Of a DNA stretch of 64,000 bases, positions 18,411 to 28,598 are shown piece after piece; within the stretch, counting starts at the first letter, position 1, and each line of letters opens with the position of its first letter. Below the pieces are notes generated by a model. The model saw only the letters and a list, made by a program, of their open reading frames with translations, made no database searches and had not been told where the DNA came from. A program made the position numbers and the translations under genes. Source of the DNA: an uncultured Pelagibacteraceae bacterium (GTDB taxonomy: Bacteria > Pseudomonadota > Alphaproteobacteria > Pelagibacterales > Pelagibacteraceae); NCBI GenBank assembly GCA_902590505.1, contig CACIWZ010000003.1, forward strand, positions 62,001 through 126,000. The letters run 5' to 3'.

Positions 18411-21400
18411 TTATAAATTAGATGGAAAATCTCTATCTTTATCAATCTTAAATTTTTTCATCGCTTTCTCAGCTTTTTTAGTTTCAATTAATTGCTCTTT
18501 TGCTAGGGCACTTAAAGTATAAGCAACTATGTGTTCTTTATCGACTTCGAAAAATTTTCTTAGATTTTTTCTTGTGTCACTTCTTCCATAACCATCTGTA
18601 CCTAAAGAGTAAAACGGTTTTTCAACATAAGGTCTTATTTGATCAGAAAATGATCTTGTATAATCGGATGCAGCAATAATTGGTCCATCTCTTTTTGATA
18701 AACATTTTTGCACATAAGATTTTTTTCTTTTTTCATCTGGATTAAGAAGATTCCATCTTTCTGTCTCCATTCCGTCTCTTCTTAGTTCATTAAAACTTGT
18801 AACGCTCCAAACATCAGAGTCTATACCGTAATCCTTAGATAGAATTTCTGCTGCTGAAATTATTTCTCTTAAAATTGTTCCTGATCCTAAAAGCTGCACT
18901 TTAGTTTTATTGTTGTTTTTATTTTCTTTAAACAAATACATTCCCTTAAGAATTCCCTCATCTGAGCCCTCCGGTTTTTCCGGGTGAGAATAATTTTCAT
19001 TCATTGCTGTAATGTAATAGAAAATGTTTTCTTTTTTCTCATGCATTCTTTTCAGCCCGTCTCTAAGTATAACAGCCATTTCGTAAGCAAATGTGGGATC
19101 ATAACTAATACAGTTTGGAATATTTGATGCTAGCAAATGACTATGACCATCTTGGTGCTGAAGTCCTTCTCCAGCTAAAGTAGTTCTACCTGCAGTAGCC
19201 CCAATCAAGAAACCTCTTGCTTGAGAATCTCCAGCGGCCCAAGCCAAATCTCCAACCCTTTGAAAACCAAACATAGAGTAAAAAATATAAATTGGTATCA
19301 TTTCTAAATCATGATTTGTGTAAGCAGTGCCAGCTGCGATCCAAGATGACATTGCTCCTGACTCGTTTATTCCTTCTTCTAATACTTGGCCACTTTTATC
19401 TTCCCTGTAAGAGCTTAACTGTTCTGAGTCCACAGGCTCATATTTTTGACCTTCATGAGCATATATTCCAATTTTTTGGAAAAAACCTTCCATCCCAAAA
19501 GTTCTTGCTTCATCTGGGATGATAGGAACCAATCTTGGTGATATATTTTTATCTCTTAATAATGCAGTGAGCATTCTAACTAATGCCATCGTAGTCGACA
19601 TTTCTTTATCTCCTGTAGATTTCATAAAGTTATCGAAAATTTCCTTAGGAGGAGCTTTTATTTGTTTTGCAAATGAAGTTCTTTCTGGGATAAAACCACC
19701 AAGCTTAATTCTTTGATTTTTAAGATATTTAATTTCTTCAGAGTTTTCATCTGGTTTGTAATACTCAATATTTTTTACCTGTTTATCAGTGAGCGGCACA
19801 CCGAACCGATCTCTGTAATAAAGTAAATCCTCCTCATCTAATTTTTTTTGCTGGTGGGTTGTATTAATACTTTCACCAGATTTCCCCATACCGTAACCTT
19901 TAATGGTTTTAGCAAGAATAACAGTTGGAGAACCAGTGTGCTGCATTGCCGAATGGTAGGCAGCATAAACTTTATGTGGATCATGACCCCCTCTATTTAG
20001 TCTCCAAATGTCTTTGTCTGTCATAGTAGATACCATTTCTTTTAGTTCAGGATACTTGCCAAAGAATTTTTCCCGAACATATAAACCATCCTTCGCTTTA
20101 AAAGCCTGGTACTCTCCATCAACACATTCATTCATTCTTTTCACCAGAAGGCCAGACTTATCTTTCATTAATAGTTTATCCCAATAAGATCCCCAAATAA
20201 CTTTGATCACATTCCAACCTGTTCCTCTAAAACTTCCTTCAAGCTCTTGAATAATTTTTCCATTACCCCTTACTGGTCCATCAAGTCTTTGAAGGTTACA
20301 ATTAATTACAAATATTAAATTATCTAATTTTTCTCTTGCAGCCAAACCGATTGCTCCCATAGACTCCGGCTCATCCATTTCTCCATCTCCTAAGAATACC
20401 CAAATTTTTCTACCCTCATCTTTGACTAAACCTCTATTGATAAGATATTTTAAGAACCGAGCTTGATAAATTGCCATGATAGGACCAAGACCCATCGACA
20501 CTGTTGGAAATTGCCAAAAGTCGGGCATTAACCAAGGGTGAGGATAAGATGATAGACCATCTTTACCAACCTCTTGTCTAAATCCATCTAATTGTTTTGC
20601 AGAGAGTCGTCCTTCCAAAAAAGCTCTTGCGTACATACCTGGTGCAGAGTGACCTTGAAAATATACTAAGTCTCCACCAAATTTATTATTTTTTGCTCTC
20701 CAAAAATGATTCATACCAACATCATACAATGTTGCTGCTGACGCAAAAGTTCCAATGTGTCCGCCTAGTTCAGAACTTTTTTTATTAGCTTTTACAACCA
20801 TGGCAGCGGCATTCCATCTAATAATTGCTCTTAATTTTTTTTCAATATTTTGATCACCCGGGGATTTAGCTTCTGCCTCGGGTGGAATAGTATTTATATA
20901 TGGCGTTGTTCTAGTATCAGGCAAAACCAAACCAGATTTATAAGCTTGATCAATTACTTTATTTAATAGATAGCTTGCTCTTGGTGCTCCATCAGATTCA
21001 ATTACAGAGTTTAATGACTCTATCCATTCATTAGTTTCAACTGGATCAATGTCATCCTTTGAAGCTGGTTCTGCAAAAACTTTTTTAACTTGTTTTACAG
21101 GATTTAAGTTACCATTAGATTTTGGTTGTTCTTTAACCACCTCCTCTTTCACAGCTTCTTTTCTTATTTCTTGTTTTGGTGAAGAAGCTGCTTGACCATT
21201 TTCAATAGTTGCTAATAAGCTTCCCTCAGATACTTTATCTCCTATTTTTACTTTTAAATCTTTGATTAGGCCAGCTGAAGGAGATGGAATTTCTACACTA
21301 GATTTATCACTTTCAATGGTAACTATAGGATCGTTTTTATTTATTTGATCGCCAGGTTTGACTAAAATTTCTATTACTTCAACGTCTTTAAAATCACCTA

Positions 21401-21428
21401 TATCTGGAACTGAAATATTCTGAGCCAT
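18411..21428 (-). CDS. aceE: Homodimeric pyruvate dehydrogenase E1 with N-terminal lipoyl domain (start trimmed to MAQNIS)
   Basis: Lipoyl domain VTIESDKSSVEIPSP followed by AceE body (GHIGTFASAATLYDVGMNHFWRA, VFLGDGEMDEPESMGAIGLAAREKLDNLIFVINCNLQRLDGPVRGNGKIIQELE). Confidence 0.94.
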   Translation of the reverse strand: MAQNISVPDIGDFKDVEVIEILVKPGDQINKNDPIVTIESDKSSVEIPSPSAGLIKDLKVKIGDKVSEGSLLATIENGQAASSPKQEIRKEAVKEEVVKEQPKSNGNLNPVKQVKKVFAEPASKDDIDPVETNEWIESLNSVIESDGAPRASYLLNKVIDQAYKSGLVLPDTRTTPYINTIPPEAEAKSPGDQNIEKKLRAIIRWNAAAMVVKANKKSSELGGHIGTFASAATLYDVGMNHFWRAKNNKFGGDLVYFQGHSAPGMYARAFLEGRLSAKQLDGFRQEVGKDGLSSYPHPWLMPDFWQFPTVSMGLGPIMAIYQARFLKYLINRGLVKDEGRKIWVFLGDGEMDEPESMGAIGLAAREKLDNLIFVINCNLQRLDGPVRGNGKIIQELEGSFRGTGWNVIKVIWGSYWDKLLMKDKSGLLVKRMNECVDGEYQAFKAKDGLYVREKFFGKYPELKEMVSTMTDKDIWRLNRGGHDPHKVYAAYHSAMQHTGSPTVILAKTIKGYGMGKSGESINTTHQQKKLDEEDLLYYRDRFGVPLTDKQVKNIEYYKPDENSEEIKYLKNQRIKLGGFIPERTSFAKQIKAPPKEIFDNFMKSTGDKEMSTTMALVRMLTALLRDKNISPRLVPIIPDEARTFGMEGFFQKIGIYAHEGQKYEPVDSEQLSSYREDKSGQVLEEGINESGAMSSWIAAGTAYTNHDLEMIPIYIFYSMFGFQRVGDLAWAAGDSQARGFLIGATAGRTTLAGEGLQHQDGHSHLLASNIPNCISYDPTFAYEMAVILRDGLKRMHEKKENIFYYITAMNENYSHPEKPEGSDEGILKGMYLFKENKNNNKTKVQLLGSGTILREIISAAEILSKDYGIDSDVWSVTSFNELRRDGMETERWNLLNPDEKRKKSYVQKCLSKRDGPIIAASDYTRSFSDQIRPYVEKPFYSLGTDGYGRSDTRKNLRKFFEVDKEHIVAYTLSALAKEQLIETKKAEKAMKKFKIDKDRDFPSNL

Positions 21429-21695
21429 AACTCTATTATAAACTGGTTGGAACATATAAAAAAGTTATTGAATAATAAACTAGAAAGAATAGCGCTCATA
21501 AGTTGAATAGTTCAATTTTTGACACATTTTTTGCCATTTTTTGTCATGTCTGAATGTTTCTATTAAGTATGAAATGGTTAATTAATTTTTTGTTTAAAAA
21601 GAAGGAAATTAGAGGCAATCAAGGTCATATTGTTCAGAAATTTCTTCTAAAAAAATATATATTAAAATAATTTCATAAAAGCTAAGTTAGCTCTT

Positions 21696-23624
21696 ATGAA
21701 TAAACCTCTCTGGCAACCTTCTAAGAAGTTAAAACAGGACTCTATCTTACAAGATTTTTGCAATTATATAAATTTCAAATCCTCAAGTAATTTTAAAGAA
21801 TTGTGGCAATGGTCAGTAAAAAATCCTGAAGAGTTCTGGTCAAAGTTTTGGGATTACTCAAAAATTATAGGAGACAAAGGATCAGTAATAATTCAAAAAG
21901 ATAAAGTTTTTAACAAATCAAAATTTTTTCCAGACTCAAAATTAAATTACACGGAAAATATTCTTAAGAAAAAATCAAATGATATCGCTATAAACTTTTT
22001 GTCTGAAAAAGGTTTTGAAGAATATATAACTTGGAATAATTTATATGAAAAGGTTTGTAAATTTTCTAATTATCTCAAAAAGTTGAGTTTAAAAAAAGGT
22101 GATAGAGTTGCTGCGTATGTACCGAACAAAATAGAAACCATAATCAGTTTTTTAGCCTGTGCTAAAAATGGGATTATATGGTCATCGTGTTCCCCAGATT
22201 TTGGAGTTCAGGGTGTGGTTGATAGGTTTAAACAAATTGAGCCAAAAGTTTTAATTACAAGTGATTATTATTTTTATAATGGAAAAAAAATTAATATTTT
22301 AGACAAAGTTAATGAAGTGATTAAACAAATCCCATCGATTGAAAAAGTAATAGTTTATAGTTATTACAAAAATGAAAAAGAAAACTTAAAAAATTTTATC
22401 GATTTTGAAGAGGCTTTAAATATTGAGTCAGATGAAACTTTTGAAAGGTTTGAATTTAATCATCCAATTTATATTCTTTTTTCAAGTGGTACGACTGGAA
22501 AACCAAAATGTATTACTCATGGAACTGGAAATGTACTAATTGAACATAACAAAGAGTTCATGCTTCATTGTGATATAAAAGATAATGAAAAGTTATTTTA
22601 TTACACAACAACTGGATGGATGATGTGGAATTGGTTGATAGGGGGGCTTGCTACAGGATCATCAATTTTTCTTTTTGATGGAGCTCCAGTTTATCCGAAG
22701 ATCGATGTTCTGCTTGAGTATTGTCAAAACAAAAAAATTAATTTATTCGGTGTTAGTGCAAAATATATAGATCATTTAAAAAACGAAAATTACAACAGTA
22801 AAAATTTAGATTTAAATTCCATTAAAATTATAACCTCGACTGGCTCCCCGCTAGCAGAGGAAAGTTTTAAATATGTATACGATAATATTAAGAAAGATGT
22901 TCACCTTGCTTCCATTGCTGGAGGAACTGATTTAGTTGGATGTTTAATACTTGGAAATCTTTTTTCAAATGTTCATAAAGGTGAGATTCAAGGACAAAGT
23001 CTGGGTATTGATGTCGATGTCTTCACCGACAATGGAAATAGTGCAGCAGATGGAGATAAGGGAGAATTAGTTGTTAAACAACCTTTTCCATCTATGCCAA
23101 TTAAGTTTTGGGGAGATGATGATGGCCAAAAATATTACAACGCTTACTTCGCCAGATTTAAAAATATTTGGCATCACGGAGATTTTATTGAAAGAACTAA
23201 AAACAATGGATTTATTATGCGCGGCAGATCTGATGCTACACTAAATCCAGGAGGTGTGAGAATCGGGACCTCTGAAATTTACCAGCAAGTGGAAGACATA
23301 GATTTTATAACTGAGGGTTTGGTCGTGGGTCAAGATTTCGATGATGACGTTAGAATCATTCTTTTCGTTACAACTAAAAATGATCAGGATATAGATGAAG
23401 AAAAAATTAAATTAATAAAATCTAGAATAAGAAAAAATTGCTCTCCAAAACATGTTCCTTCAATAGTTATTAAAGTTCCGGAGATTCCAAGAACTAAAAG
23501 TGGAAAAATTGTAGAGTTAGCTGTGCGACAAGTAATTAATGGTGAAAAAATAAATAATAAAGAAGCTATAGCCAATCCAGAGTCTCTTGAGTTTTTTGCA
23601 AATCTGCCACAGCTAAAATTTTAG
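21696..23624 (+). CDS. Acetoacetate-CoA ligase (acetoacetyl-CoA synthetase)
   Basis: PLWQPSKKLKQDSILQDF N-terminus, ILFSSGTTGKPKCITHGTGN, GRSDATLNPGGVRIGTSEIYQ. Confidence 0.9.
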   Translation: MNKPLWQPSKKLKQDSILQDFCNYINFKSSSNFKELWQWSVKNPEEFWSKFWDYSKIIGDKGSVIIQKDKVFNKSKFFPDSKLNYTENILKKKSNDIAINFLSEKGFEEYITWNNLYEKVCKFSNYLKKLSLKKGDRVAAYVPNKIETIISFLACAKNGIIWSSCSPDFGVQGVVDRFKQIEPKVLITSDYYFYNGKKINILDKVNEVIKQIPSIEKVIVYSYYKNEKENLKNFIDFEEALNIESDETFERFEFNHPIYILFSSGTTGKPKCITHGTGNVLIEHNKEFMLHCDIKDNEKLFYYTTTGWMMWNWLIGGLATGSSIFLFDGAPVYPKIDVLLEYCQNKKINLFGVSAKYIDHLKNENYNSKNLDLNSIKIITSTGSPLAEESFKYVYDNIKKDVHLASIAGGTDLVGCLILGNLFSNVHKGEIQGQSLGIDVDVFTDNGNSAADGDKGELVVKQPFPSMPIKFWGDDDGQKYYNAYFARFKNIWHHGDFIERTKNNGFIMRGRSDATLNPGGVRIGTSEIYQQVEDIDFITEGLVVGQDFDDDVRIILFVTTKNDQDIDEEKIKLIKSRIRKNCSPKHVPSIVIKVPEIPRTKSGKIVELAVRQVINGEKINNKEAIANPESLEFFANLPQLKF

Positions 23625-23681
23625 TGCGTCAGAAATATTAATTAAATTAAATTCTGAAATTGAATAAACTGCAATTAATCT

Positions 23682-23717
23682 TGGCTCTAGTCCCTAAATT
23701 TAAGTCATCTAGAGCCA
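23682..23717. repeat. Perfect 9-bp inverted repeat, possible shared hairpin between convergent genes
   Basis: TGGCTCTAG - 18 nt - CTAGAGCCA; no U tract on + strand. Confidence 0.6.
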
Positions 23718-23724
23718 GGACCAA

Positions 23725-24618
23725 TTAAAAGTATTCAGCACAGTTTTTGTGTAACATTGAATGAAGCTCTATAAGTTTATCGAAACTATTGTTATAACCT
23801 CCGCCTAGAACACCACACAAAGGAATATTTTTTGAGTAGAAGTTTTCAATTACAATCTGATCTCTTTTGTTAATGCCCTCATCAGTTATTTTAAGTTTTC
23901 CCAACCTATCATTATGATGAATATCAACACCTGCAATATAAAAAACGAAATCATATTTGTTTTGATTTAATTTTTTTAGGTTTTCATTTAAAATATCAAG
24001 ATATTCATTATCTTCCATATTATCAGCGAGTTCAATATCGATATCACTTTTCGATTTTTTTGCAGGATAATTAGAGGCACAATGCATGCTAAAAGTAAGA
24101 ACATTCTTATCATTTTGAAATATTTCTGAATTTCCATTTCCTTGGTGAACATCTAAATCTAATATTAAAATCTTTTTTGCATGACCTTTACTTTTTAAAT
24201 AGTTTGCTGCAACTGCAGTATCATTAAAAACACAATATCCTGCTCCAAAATCAAAAGTTGCATGATGGCTGCCTCCTGCAGTATTACAAGCAAGCTTTGA
24301 GTCTAAAGCTAATTTACTTGCCAAAACAGTTCCCCCAGTTGCCACAAAAGATCTTCTTACAACACTATCATTTATTGGAAATCCAATTTTTTTTTGTGCT
24401 TTTATATCTAGTGTCTTATTTTTAATGTCGTTGATATATTTTAAAGAGTGAGAGGTTTTCATAGTTTCAATAGAGCACTCTTTAGGTATATGAAATTTTT
24501 TTACAATAGCAGCTTTTATAAGATGGTTAGCTAATGCACCGAATTTTTGTATTGGAAATTTATTATCATCATTTATTTTTGCAACATAGTCAGGATGATT
24601 TACAACTGGTAGCTCCAT
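23725..24618 (-). CDS. Histone deacetylase-superfamily (class II-like) hydrolase; start trimmed to MELPVV
   Basis: SHHATFDFGAGYCVFNDTAVAANYLKSKGHAKKILILDLDVHQGNGN. Confidence 0.9.
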   Translation of the reverse strand: MELPVVNHPDYVAKINDDNKFPIQKFGALANHLIKAAIVKKFHIPKECSIETMKTSHSLKYINDIKNKTLDIKAQKKIGFPINDSVVRRSFVATGGTVLASKLALDSKLACNTAGGSHHATFDFGAGYCVFNDTAVAANYLKSKGHAKKILILDLDVHQGNGNSEIFQNDKNVLTFSMHCASNYPAKKSKSDIDIELADNMEDNEYLDILNENLKKLNQNKYDFVFYIAGVDIHHNDRLGKLKITDEGINKRDQIVIENFYSKNIPLCGVLGGGYNNSFDKLIELHSMLHKNCAEYF

Positions 24619-24631
24619 TAAAAGATAATAT

Positions 24632-25804
24632 TTATCTTTCAACACACATTGCAATACCCATTCCACCACCGATACAAAGAGTCGCTAAACCTTTTTTGAC
24701 ATCTCTTTTGATCATTTCATGAATTAGAGTAACAAGAATTCTTGTCCCAGATGCGCCTATTGGATGACCTAAGGCAATTGCGCCACCATTTACATTTACT
24801 TTTTCACTCGGAATAGAAAGTGTTTTGATCACAGCTAAACTCTGGGCTGCAAAAGCTTCATTGATTTCAAATAAATCTACATCTTTGACCGTCCACCCAG
24901 CCAAATCTAAAGCTTTTTTTGCTGAAGGTATTGGACCTGTTCCCATTAAAGCTGGATCCACTCCACAACTAGCCCAAGATTTTATTGAAACTAATTTTTC
25001 TATATTTCTTTTTTCAGCTTCATCATTCGTCATAAGGGTAACAGCAGCTGCTCCATCATTAATTCCTGATGCGTTCCCTGCTGTAACAGTGCCATCTTTT
25101 TTAAATACTGGTTTCAATCTAGAAAGTACATCTAAACTAATCCCTTCTCTTGGGTGTTCATCTTTTTCAAAATCTAATTCAGCTTTTTTAGATTTAATTT
25201 TTAAATTTATTATTTCATCTTTAAACTTGCCGTCTTTCTGTGCTTTTAAAGCTTTTTCTTGAGAGTTTAGAGCAAATTTATCTTGTTCATCTCGTGTTAC
25301 TTGAAATTTTTCTGCAACATTCTCTGCTGTTATTCCCATGTGATAGCCATTAAACGCATCCCATAACCCGTCCTTAATCATCGTATCAATTAATTCTGCA
25401 TCCCCTAACTTTTTGCCGTCCCTTAAATGGATTACGTGAGGCGCTAATGACATGTTTTCTTGACCACCAGCGACAAGTATTTTTGCATCACCTGATTTAA
25501 TACTTTGAAAACCAGAAGCAACAGATCTTATACCTGAACCACAAACTTGATTTACAACGTAGGCAGGTTTTTCTTTTGGCACACCTGATTTCATTGCTGC
25601 TTGTCTAGCTGGATTTTGACCACTACCTCCTGTTAAAACTTGACCCATTATTATTTCATCTAAATCACTAGTCTTCAATTTAGATTGTACTACAGCGCCG
25701 GAAATAACAGTCGATCCTAAATCTTCCGCTTTAATATTTTTTAAAGATTTGCCTAGAGACCCAACAGCAGTTCTGATGGCGGATGTAATATAAATATTTT
25801 TCAT
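24632..25804 (-). CDS. Acetyl-CoA acetyltransferase (thiolase)
   Basis: NQVCGSGIRSVASGFQSI, NEAFAAQSLAVIKTL, NVNGGAIALGHPIGASG, LATLCIGGGMGIAMCVE. Confidence 0.94.
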   Translation of the reverse strand: MKNIYITSAIRTAVGSLGKSLKNIKAEDLGSTVISGAVVQSKLKTSDLDEIIMGQVLTGGSGQNPARQAAMKSGVPKEKPAYVVNQVCGSGIRSVASGFQSIKSGDAKILVAGGQENMSLAPHVIHLRDGKKLGDAELIDTMIKDGLWDAFNGYHMGITAENVAEKFQVTRDEQDKFALNSQEKALKAQKDGKFKDEIINLKIKSKKAELDFEKDEHPREGISLDVLSRLKPVFKKDGTVTAGNASGINDGAAAVTLMTNDEAEKRNIEKLVSIKSWASCGVDPALMGTGPIPSAKKALDLAGWTVKDVDLFEINEAFAAQSLAVIKTLSIPSEKVNVNGGAIALGHPIGASGTRILVTLIHEMIKRDVKKGLATLCIGGGMGIAMCVER

Positions 25805-25822
25805 TATTATAAATCTATATCT

Positions 25823-27139
25823 TTAATATTTCTTTTCAATTAAAATATCTTTTCTGGCTAGACCAATTAAAATTCCTATTAATAGGAATAAATATGTTGT
25901 GTTTCCAGTTGTAAAAAAACTTCCCGTACTTTTAATTGGAAAAATTTCAGCAATAAATAAAAAAATAAAAGCTATAATAATTTTATTATCATCTAATTTT
26001 GATTTCATGAAATATTTTTTTAAAAATGTAAGATACAAAATTATCATGAAAATAATAAATATTAGCAAAAATCCAACAATACCTGTTTCGGTAAGTATCT
26101 CTAAATAATAATTATGGGGGTGCATATTACAAATAAATTTTGAATCTTTATCAATATTAGATCTTTCATGACAATAATACCTAAAGTTTTTTATACCTCC
26201 TCCAATATATTTATTCATTAACCATGTGCCGTGAAATGAAGCGAATTCTTTAAGGTATGGAGGCATATTTTTATTATTAAAATCTTTATTTAAAACAATT
26301 ATAGTCATTGTGGAAACTTGACCGTAAAAACCTCCAAAATTTTCCCTTACTTTTGAATTAAAACTAAATAATAAATACAAAACTAGAGTAAAAGTAATGA
26401 TTGAGGGAAAAAAATATTTTCTAGTATGTTTTTGAAAAATGATAATCAGAGTGACTGTTAATAAAAATAACAATAGTGGCATTCTATTTCCAGATAACAC
26501 AATTGCTATTAAGAATATTATAAATAAAAAAGGTGTAGTAAATTTTAAATATTTCAAATATTTTTCAGAATAAAAAAGTGGGATTAAAAAAAAAGAAAAG
26601 ATAGAAAATCTTTGTATATATCCCCCTGCTATTAATTCATCACCAAAAGGGCCTCCAAGGTTATTCTTAATTCCCTTATGTCCAAAGATATCTGTTCCAT
26701 TGAAAAATTGATAAATAATATCAAAACTGACAAATAAAGACATCAGTGTACATGAAGTGAAAAAATACTTAAAATTTAAAGTATTTGTCTCAATTAAATA
26801 TCTTAAAACAATATAAAAAAGTAAATATTTTAAGAAAAAAACAGATTTTACAATTGTTGCAAAATATCCTTTCCACGCTAAACTTATAGAATAAAAATAG
26901 TAATCATTGACTATTCCAGTTAATAAAACCAAAAAAAAGAATGCAAAAAATAACTTATCTACAAGAAAATATTTAATTTTAAATACTTTTTTACCGTGTA
27001 AAAGTAATGTTGACAGAATTAACAATATTAAATTGATATTTATAATCATATTACCAGCAACAAAACTTACTGGAATAATAAATATTAGCAAATTCAAATA
27101 ATTTGATTTTGTAATGGGAAATTTTGATAATAAATACAT
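25823..27139 (-). CDS. O-antigen ligase family membrane protein
   Basis: Multi-TM; MHPHNYYLEILTETGIVGFLLI motif of Wzy/WaaL family. Confidence 0.8.
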   Translation of the reverse strand: MYLLSKFPITKSNYLNLLIFIIPVSFVAGNMIININLILLILSTLLLHGKKVFKIKYFLVDKLFFAFFFLVLLTGIVNDYYFYSISLAWKGYFATIVKSVFFLKYLLFYIVLRYLIETNTLNFKYFFTSCTLMSLFVSFDIIYQFFNGTDIFGHKGIKNNLGGPFGDELIAGGYIQRFSIFSFFLIPLFYSEKYLKYLKFTTPFLFIIFLIAIVLSGNRMPLLLFLLTVTLIIIFQKHTRKYFFPSIITFTLVLYLLFSFNSKVRENFGGFYGQVSTMTIIVLNKDFNNKNMPPYLKEFASFHGTWLMNKYIGGGIKNFRYYCHERSNIDKDSKFICNMHPHNYYLEILTETGIVGFLLIFIIFMIILYLTFLKKYFMKSKLDDNKIIIAFIFLFIAEIFPIKSTGSFFTTGNTTYLFLLIGILIGLARKDILIEKKY

Positions 27140-27215
27140 TTTTTAAAAACTATGTTATTTATTTATCACATGAAATAAATATAAAAAATTAAATTTAATA
27201 ATTTATATAAATACC

Positions 27216-27292
27216 GCGCCTGTAGCTCAACTGGATAGAGCGCTTGGCTACGGACCAGGAGGTTCTGGGTTCAAATCCTAGCAGGCGCGCCA
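27216..27292 (+). tRNA. tRNA-Arg(ACG)
   Basis: Acceptor GCGCCTG/CAGGCGC, anticodon loop CTACGGA, T loop GTTCAAATC, encoded CCA. Confidence 0.96.
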
Positions 27293-27295
27293 AAA

Positions 27296-28531
27296 ATGAA
27301 AAATATATTTAAACATAAAGAGATAATTTACCTTTTATTTGCAAGTTTTGTTGTAAGAGTTTTTGTATCTTATTTTTATTCAGATACTGTTTTGAAAAAT
27401 GAGTGGTCAATGATTCTTCACAATTATCAAATTTCAGGAATATTTGGATTTAATGTCGTCATTAGTGATAGTCTTGCAATTCCAAAGTTTGCAGAAATTG
27501 GTGAGAGAGTCTTGCCAACAGCTTTTATGCCACCATTATATTTATATTTTATTTATATTGTAAAAAATTTATCAAATGAATTAGTTGGTATAGCTCCTCT
27601 AATAGTTTTTTTACAAATTGTGTTGAGTTTAATCTCTATAATTATGATTTATAAAATTATTAAGAATCTTACAGAGAGTAAATTTTTAATAAGATTTTTG
27701 ACTATTGCTTTTGCTTTTTTTCCAATAAATATTTATGCGTCATCACAAATATCTTCAGTAAGTTTACAATTATTATTATCATTAATATTTTTTTATTACT
27801 TAATATTAATTTTAAAAAAAGATAAATTGAAGTATATCATAATTTTTTCAGTACTAGGTGGTTTGTTGATTTTAATTAGAGGTGAATTTTTAATACTGTA
27901 CTTTTTCACTTTATTCTACTTTTTTATTTTTTACAAAAGACAGTTAAAATTAATTTTAGTTTCTTTATCTTTAACGTTACTCACTATTTCACCATACCTC
28001 ATAAGAAACTATTTATATTTTGATAACTTAACTCTTACCAAATCATTTGGATATAATTTGCTTAAAGGCAACAACCCATCATTCAAAGTGGAGGGTGATA
28101 TAGAACTAATTGAAAAAATAAAAAAGGAAAACAATTTAGCATTAGACAATAATTATGAATTTGAGCTTGATAATATATTAAGAGATAAAGCTTTAAGTTT
28201 TATTAGAAATAATCCTATAGAATATTTTAAACTATATTTGCTAAAAATTTTTTCTTTCTTATTTTTTGATATTAACTCGTCATATCCACATTACTATAAC
28301 TTTTTTCACATAGTCCCGAAACTGATTATATCAATCACAAGTTTAGTCGGCGCCATTATAGCTATAAATAAAAAAGGATTCTTCCAGTACTTATCTTTAT
28401 ACTTTTTTTTAAATATTTTTTTATTTTCTGTTTTTTTTATTTTGCCGAGGTATAGTTTGATTCTACTACCGGTTCAAATTTTGTTATCAATCGATTTTAT
28501 TAAATATCTAAGAAGAAAATTCTTTGATTAA
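27296..28531 (+). CDS. Polytopic membrane glycosyltransferase-like (GT39/ArnT-like) protein
   Basis: Multi-TM protein with early VVRVFVS and later RGEFLILYFFTLFYFF ... ISPYLIRNYLYFDNLTLTKSFGYNLLKGNNP. Confidence 0.65.
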   Translation: MKNIFKHKEIIYLLFASFVVRVFVSYFYSDTVLKNEWSMILHNYQISGIFGFNVVISDSLAIPKFAEIGERVLPTAFMPPLYLYFIYIVKNLSNELVGIAPLIVFLQIVLSLISIIMIYKIIKNLTESKFLIRFLTIAFAFFPINIYASSQISSVSLQLLLSLIFFYYLILILKKDKLKYIIIFSVLGGLLILIRGEFLILYFFTLFYFFIFYKRQLKLILVSLSLTLLTISPYLIRNYLYFDNLTLTKSFGYNLLKGNNPSFKVEGDIELIEKIKKENNLALDNNYEFELDNILRDKALSFIRNNPIEYFKLYLLKIFSFLFFDINSSYPHYYNFFHIVPKLIISITSLVGAIIAINKKGFFQYLSLYFFLNIFLFSVFFILPRYSLILLPVQILLSIDFIKYLRRKFFD

Positions 28532-28598
28532 TTTTTTTATAATTATTTATATTGTTTTTTTGAGAAAATACTATTAAATATAAAAAAATAGATTAGTT

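Noticed and set aside
24825-25262. 145-aa plus-strand ORF
   Set aside because: Antisense to the thiolase gene, whose motifs are unambiguous.
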